Source: Nitrososphaerales archaeon TH5896 (GTDB taxonomy: Archaea; Thermoproteota; Nitrososphaeria; Nitrososphaerales; Nitrososphaeraceae). From it: a stretch of DNA of 5,719 bases. The notes beneath the pieces are model-generated. The model was given only the letters and a program-made list of their open reading frames with translations, was not told the origin of the DNA and searched no databases. The DNA is taken from contig JAATVP010000079.1 of NCBI GenBank assembly GCA_014523625.1, forward strand, positions 1 to 5,719, written 5' to 3'. The position numbers and the translations under genes are program-made. Shown here piece by piece: positions 4,133 to 5,719 of this stretch; the stretch's first letter is position 1; the number at the start of each line of letters is the position of its first letter.

Positions 4133-5467
4133 ATGCGCCAAATCAAACCAGTCACTACGTATTTGAAATTTGATAGTGATAAAAAACTTTTCACTCTCAT
4201 GTTAGTCGTGACAGTTGCCATTACAATTGACTTTCTAATTGGCAATATAGCTGATTTTATTCCTGAGCAAATCTCTTCTTGGAGCGGTGTTTCTGTGTTT
4301 GTAGTAATCACAGTGATATTTGCAGTTACTCAATATTTGATTTTGAACTATGTCAAGCAATTAAACAAAGAAACCAAAGATAGGATATCGCATCTTCAGC
4401 TATTACAAACAGGAGCATCTATTGGGCAGTACATACTTGTAGCTGTGATCGCACTTGTTATATTACAGATTATATTCATACATGAATATAACATCGTATC
4501 TCTTTATGTCACTTATGCCATTAGCTACGGTCTTTGGATTGTAACTTTGGCTCTATTAGCTAAAGCATTTTTCTCTTGGTACAGATTTTCAAATAAAGAT
4601 GTTATGGTGTTAATATTTTCTCTATCTATGATAGCATATGTAATAAATGGGATAACAGGAATAGCCACGTACTTTGTAATGTTAACACAACAGAAGACAG
4701 TAATATCATCATCTGATATTGCATACTTTCCAGAATTTAATATTGAATCAATACTCGACCAGATTAATACAGTCTTCGAAATAGTTAGTACCGTCGCATA
4801 CGTTCTTACTTGGATTGGAACCGTTAAGATGTTGTACCCGTATATTATAAAATTAGGCAAGATCAAGTTTTGGATTATTATGGGTGCGGCTATGATATAC
4901 TATCTCATTACATTTCCACTCTTCATCTTGGGTTATTTTACTCCATCTGAGAATGTAGATGCAGTGACCACTATTATTATTTTTTCAATGGCTGCAATTC
5001 TATCAGGAATCATATTTGGAGCGGCATTCTTGTCTGTGGCTAGAACTTTACGAAAATACAGTCTCAGAAAGCATATGATAATTGCAGCATATGGATTTGT
5101 TCTCTTTTACATTGCCGGAACTGCTACTGCCGCACAAGCTGCATACCCGCCATATGGAATTGTTTCTGTCTCTTTTACCGGATTATCTTGCTTTTTGATT
5201 TATGTTGGCTTATATTCTTCAGCAATTACTGTTTCTCAAGATACGACACTGCGACTTTCTATTAGAAAGTCTTTAACTGACCAAGCAAAGTTTCTGGATA
5301 TTGTAGGATCAGCTCATATGGAACAGAAACTGCAATCAACTGTTTTAAAGATTGCAAAGAAGCATGCGGATGTGCTAACTGGAAAGACCGGGGTTGAAGC
5401 TTCGATGACTGATAGTGATATAAAAGAGTATATGGCGATGGTGCTGAATGAAATTCATAAAACATGA
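4133..5467 (+). CDS. Ten-helix integral membrane protein of unknown function
   Basis: This is a 444-aa protein with about ten hydrophobic segments, roughly at residues 19-39, 53-73, 98-117, 121-147, 157-182, 212-238, 245-268, 279-302, 315-333 and 341-365. A soluble C-terminal tail follows (368-444). The tail is helical, begins SQDTTLRLSIRKS, continues GSAHMEQKLQSTVLKIAKK and closes with MTDSDIKEYMAMVLNEI. The loop between helices 9 and 10 has an AQAAYPPYG motif. From memory this layout, including PPYG, the S.S...V.QD..LR.SIR segment and the SMT..D...Y...VL.E end, matches an expanded thaumarchaeal family without assigned function; this was not checked by search. A sensory or signalling role is a guess, based on the conserved soluble tail. 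The gene is intact, starts at an ATG and converges on the Asp-box gene with 8 bases between stops. Confidence 0.85.
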   Translation: MRQIKPVTTYLKFDSDKKLFTLMLVVTVAITIDFLIGNIADFIPEQISSWSGVSVFVVITVIFAVTQYLILNYVKQLNKETKDRISHLQLLQTGASIGQYILVAVIALVILQIIFIHEYNIVSLYVTYAISYGLWIVTLALLAKAFFSWYRFSNKDVMVLIFSLSMIAYVINGITGIATYFVMLTQQKTVISSSDIAYFPEFNIESILDQINTVFEIVSTVAYVLTWIGTVKMLYPYIIKLGKIKFWIIMGAAMIYYLITFPLFILGYFTPSENVDAVTTIIIFSMAAILSGIIFGAAFLSVARTLRKYSLRKHMIIAAYGFVLFYIAGTATAAQAAYPPYGIVSVSFTGLSCFLIYVGLYSSAITVSQDTTLRLSIRKSLTDQAKFLDIVGSAHMEQKLQSTVLKIAKKHADVLTGKTGVEASMTDSDIKEYMAMVLNEIHKT

Positions 5468-5475
5468 CATCCATC

Positions 5476-5719
5476 CTAATCTTCATCCTCTCCAATAGTT
5501 CCATTAGCCCCTAATCTCAATATAGGTCCAAATGTTTCTCCATTGTCATTGCTAACTCTCATAATTGGTATTTCATTTGTCTGATTTGTTTCCCACCATG
5601 TTACTATCACACTCTCTCCATCTGAGTCTAATTCCACTCTCTCTGATTCTGAATCATTTGTATTGCTGAGATTACTCTTATCTGAGAAACTTGTACCACC
5701 ATCAGTAGACACCCTAAAC
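5476..5719 (-). CDS. C-terminal part of an Asp-box (BNR repeat) secreted protein, partial
   Basis: The frame is open from the stop at 5476-5478 to the right edge, so the N-terminus lies outside the window; the GTG at 5712 is unlikely to be a true start. Two Asp-box motifs (SxDxGxTF-type) are visible: STDGGTSFSD and SNDNGETFGP, separated by a strand-rich segment with VELDSDGESVIVTWWE. This spacing is typical of sialidase-like beta-propellers, where Asp-boxes stabilise blade turns without being catalytic. Enzymatic sialidase activity cannot be claimed. Composition (Asn, Ser, Thr, acidic residues) fits a surface or secreted protein. The acidic GEDED end is the natural C-terminus. It converges on the membrane-protein gene. 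Confidence 0.8.
   Translation of the reverse strand, partial: FRVSTDGGTSFSDKSNLSNTNDSESERVELDSDGESVIVTWWETNQTNEIPIMRVSNDNGETFGPILRLGANGTIGEDED

Noticed and set aside
4525..4866. Minus-strand open frame of 113 codons
   Set aside because: It lies wholly antisense within the intact 444-aa membrane-protein gene. The smaller minus-strand frames at 4111-4311 and 5262-5504 are rejected for the same reason.
1..5719. CRISPR array, insertion sequence, integrase site or rRNA/tRNA gene
   Set aside because: There are no regularly spaced repeats, no transposase-like reading frame with terminal inverted repeats, and no recognisable stable RNA sequence on either strand.

Overview
The window looks like AT-rich chromosomal DNA from a soil-type ammonia-oxidising archaeon (Nitrososphaeria, most like Nitrososphaera or Nitrosocosmicus). 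This is judged from protein style, not from a search. The indicators are a small secreted protein with an AFA cleavage site, a DUF1059 protein, a single-domain response regulator, a ten-helix membrane protein of a kind I recall as lineage-specific, an Asp-box (BNR) secreted protein, and TATA-like boxes close upstream of several starts without clear Shine-Dalgarno sites.

Left part (1-1314). A promoter region with a strong inverted repeat precedes a small exported protein (278-514), which is followed by a hairpin and T-run terminator. Next come an unrecognised 109-aa protein (767-1096), whose natural start may have been lost, and a 60-aa DUF1059 protein (1132-1314).

Middle part (1328-4132). 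This is a zone of gene decay. A minus-strand secreted acidic Asp/Ser/Asn-rich protein (1328-1787) has its signal peptide in a different frame from its body. The response regulator (2174-2561) is broken by one extra A in a run of five, just before its conserved Lys-Pro. One intact small helical protein (2825-3037) lies among four relics absent from a simple ORF list: a paralogue fragment of the 767-1096 gene (2631-2765), an M23/LytM peptidase remnant (about 3088-3386, plus strand), a multiply broken one-helix membrane protein gene (3466-3957, minus strand), and a second copy of that gene's 3' part (about 1841-2040, minus strand).

Right part (4133-5719). A full-length 444-aa polytopic membrane protein of unknown function converges, 8 bases apart, on the 3' end of a secreted Asp-box protein that runs off the right edge.

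The genes do not form an obvious operon or pathway. The themes are cell envelope and export (four proteins or relics) and signalling (response regulator, possibly the membrane protein). No CRISPR array, tRNA, rRNA or intact mobile element was seen. The main result is the set of decayed genes filling the apparently empty stretches. The 444-aa gene is undisturbed, so a uniformly poor sequence is not the easiest explanation, although the two single-base frameshifts could still be sequencing errors.
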